Of a stretch of DNA of 5,704 nucleotides, positions 5,675 through 5,704 are shown one piece after another (within the stretch, counting starts at the first letter, position 1; each line of letters starts with the position of its first letter). A program made the position numbers and the translations under genes. Under the pieces are notes generated by a model. The model ran no database searches. It was not told the DNA's origin and saw only the letters and a program-made list of their open reading frames with translations. The stretch lies in NCBI GenBank assembly GCA_002506875.1, contig DAYJ01000085.1, positions 1 to 5,704 of the forward strand. Direction: 5' to 3'. The stretch is from Euryarchaeota archaeon UBA40 (GTDB lineage Archaea; Thermoplasmatota; Poseidoniia; Poseidoniales; Thalassarchaeaceae).

Positions 5675-5704
5675 TGCTAGTACCGGGATTTGAACCCGGG
5701 TCGA
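5675..5704 (-). tRNA. tRNA gene, 3' part only (T-arm and acceptor 3' strand)
   Basis: On the minus strand the sequence contains a perfect five-pair T-arm, CCGGG-TTCAAAT-CCCGG (5699-5683), with the canonical G53-T-T-C-A-A-A-T-C61 pattern, followed by TACTAGC (5682-5676) as the 3' acceptor strand and A (5675) as discriminator base. The next bases are TCCA, so CCA is not encoded directly after the discriminator, as in many archaeal tRNA genes. The predicted 5' acceptor strand GCTAGTA, anticodon and D-arm lie outside the window, so the amino acid cannot be named. No poly-T stretch follows within 30 bases. Confidence 0.88.

Overview
The window reads most naturally as a piece of an archaeal genome, possibly a marine Thermoplasmatota (Poseidoniales / Marine Group II-III style), but this is tentative. 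The points in favour are TATA-like elements at archaeal spacing ahead of the promoter-proximal genes, a tRNA whose 3' end is not followed directly by an encoded CCA, and strong Shine-Dalgarno sites (GAGGTGA) matching the conserved 16S rRNA tail. The protein families themselves also occur in bacteria, so a bacterial origin is not excluded.

Left block (1-2819, all minus strand). A four-gene unit is read from right to left: a single-domain folate-type formyltransferase (2082-2819), an SDR oxidoreductase with a substituted active site (1311-2072), an acidic TPR-repeat protein (381-1280), and the N-terminal third of a luciferase-like flavin oxidoreductase that runs off the left edge (1-336). Gaps are only 9, 30 and 44 bases, and each gene has its own Shine-Dalgarno site, so this looks like one operon. 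Together the genes suggest small-molecule tailoring (formyl transfer plus two redox steps), but no substrate can be read from the sequence.

Middle (2820-3399). A 124-base divergent intergenic region carries a TATA-like box and an imperfect dyad. It is followed by the only plus-strand gene (2944-3369), a small AT-rich membrane protein with a K+-channel-filter-like SIGFGD motif and a C-terminal two-CxxC, DnaJ-like zinc finger. Its stop lies 30 bases from the stop of the next convergent gene.

Right block (3400-5704, minus strand). Two multi-pass membrane proteins of unknown function form an ATGA-coupled pair. The promoter-proximal one (4737-5582) looks like a duplicated four-helix unit with a repeated EIH motif. 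The downstream one (3400-4740) has a long proline-rich hydrophilic head followed by about seven membrane segments. Upstream of the pair, at the right edge, lies the 3' part of a tRNA gene.

Base composition changes across the window: hand-counted samples give about 57-58% GC in the TPR and SDR genes, 42-50% in the formyltransferase, 39% in the small plus-strand gene, and as low as 33% at the start of the duplicated membrane gene. No CRISPR array, insertion sequence, transposase or clear terminator was seen.
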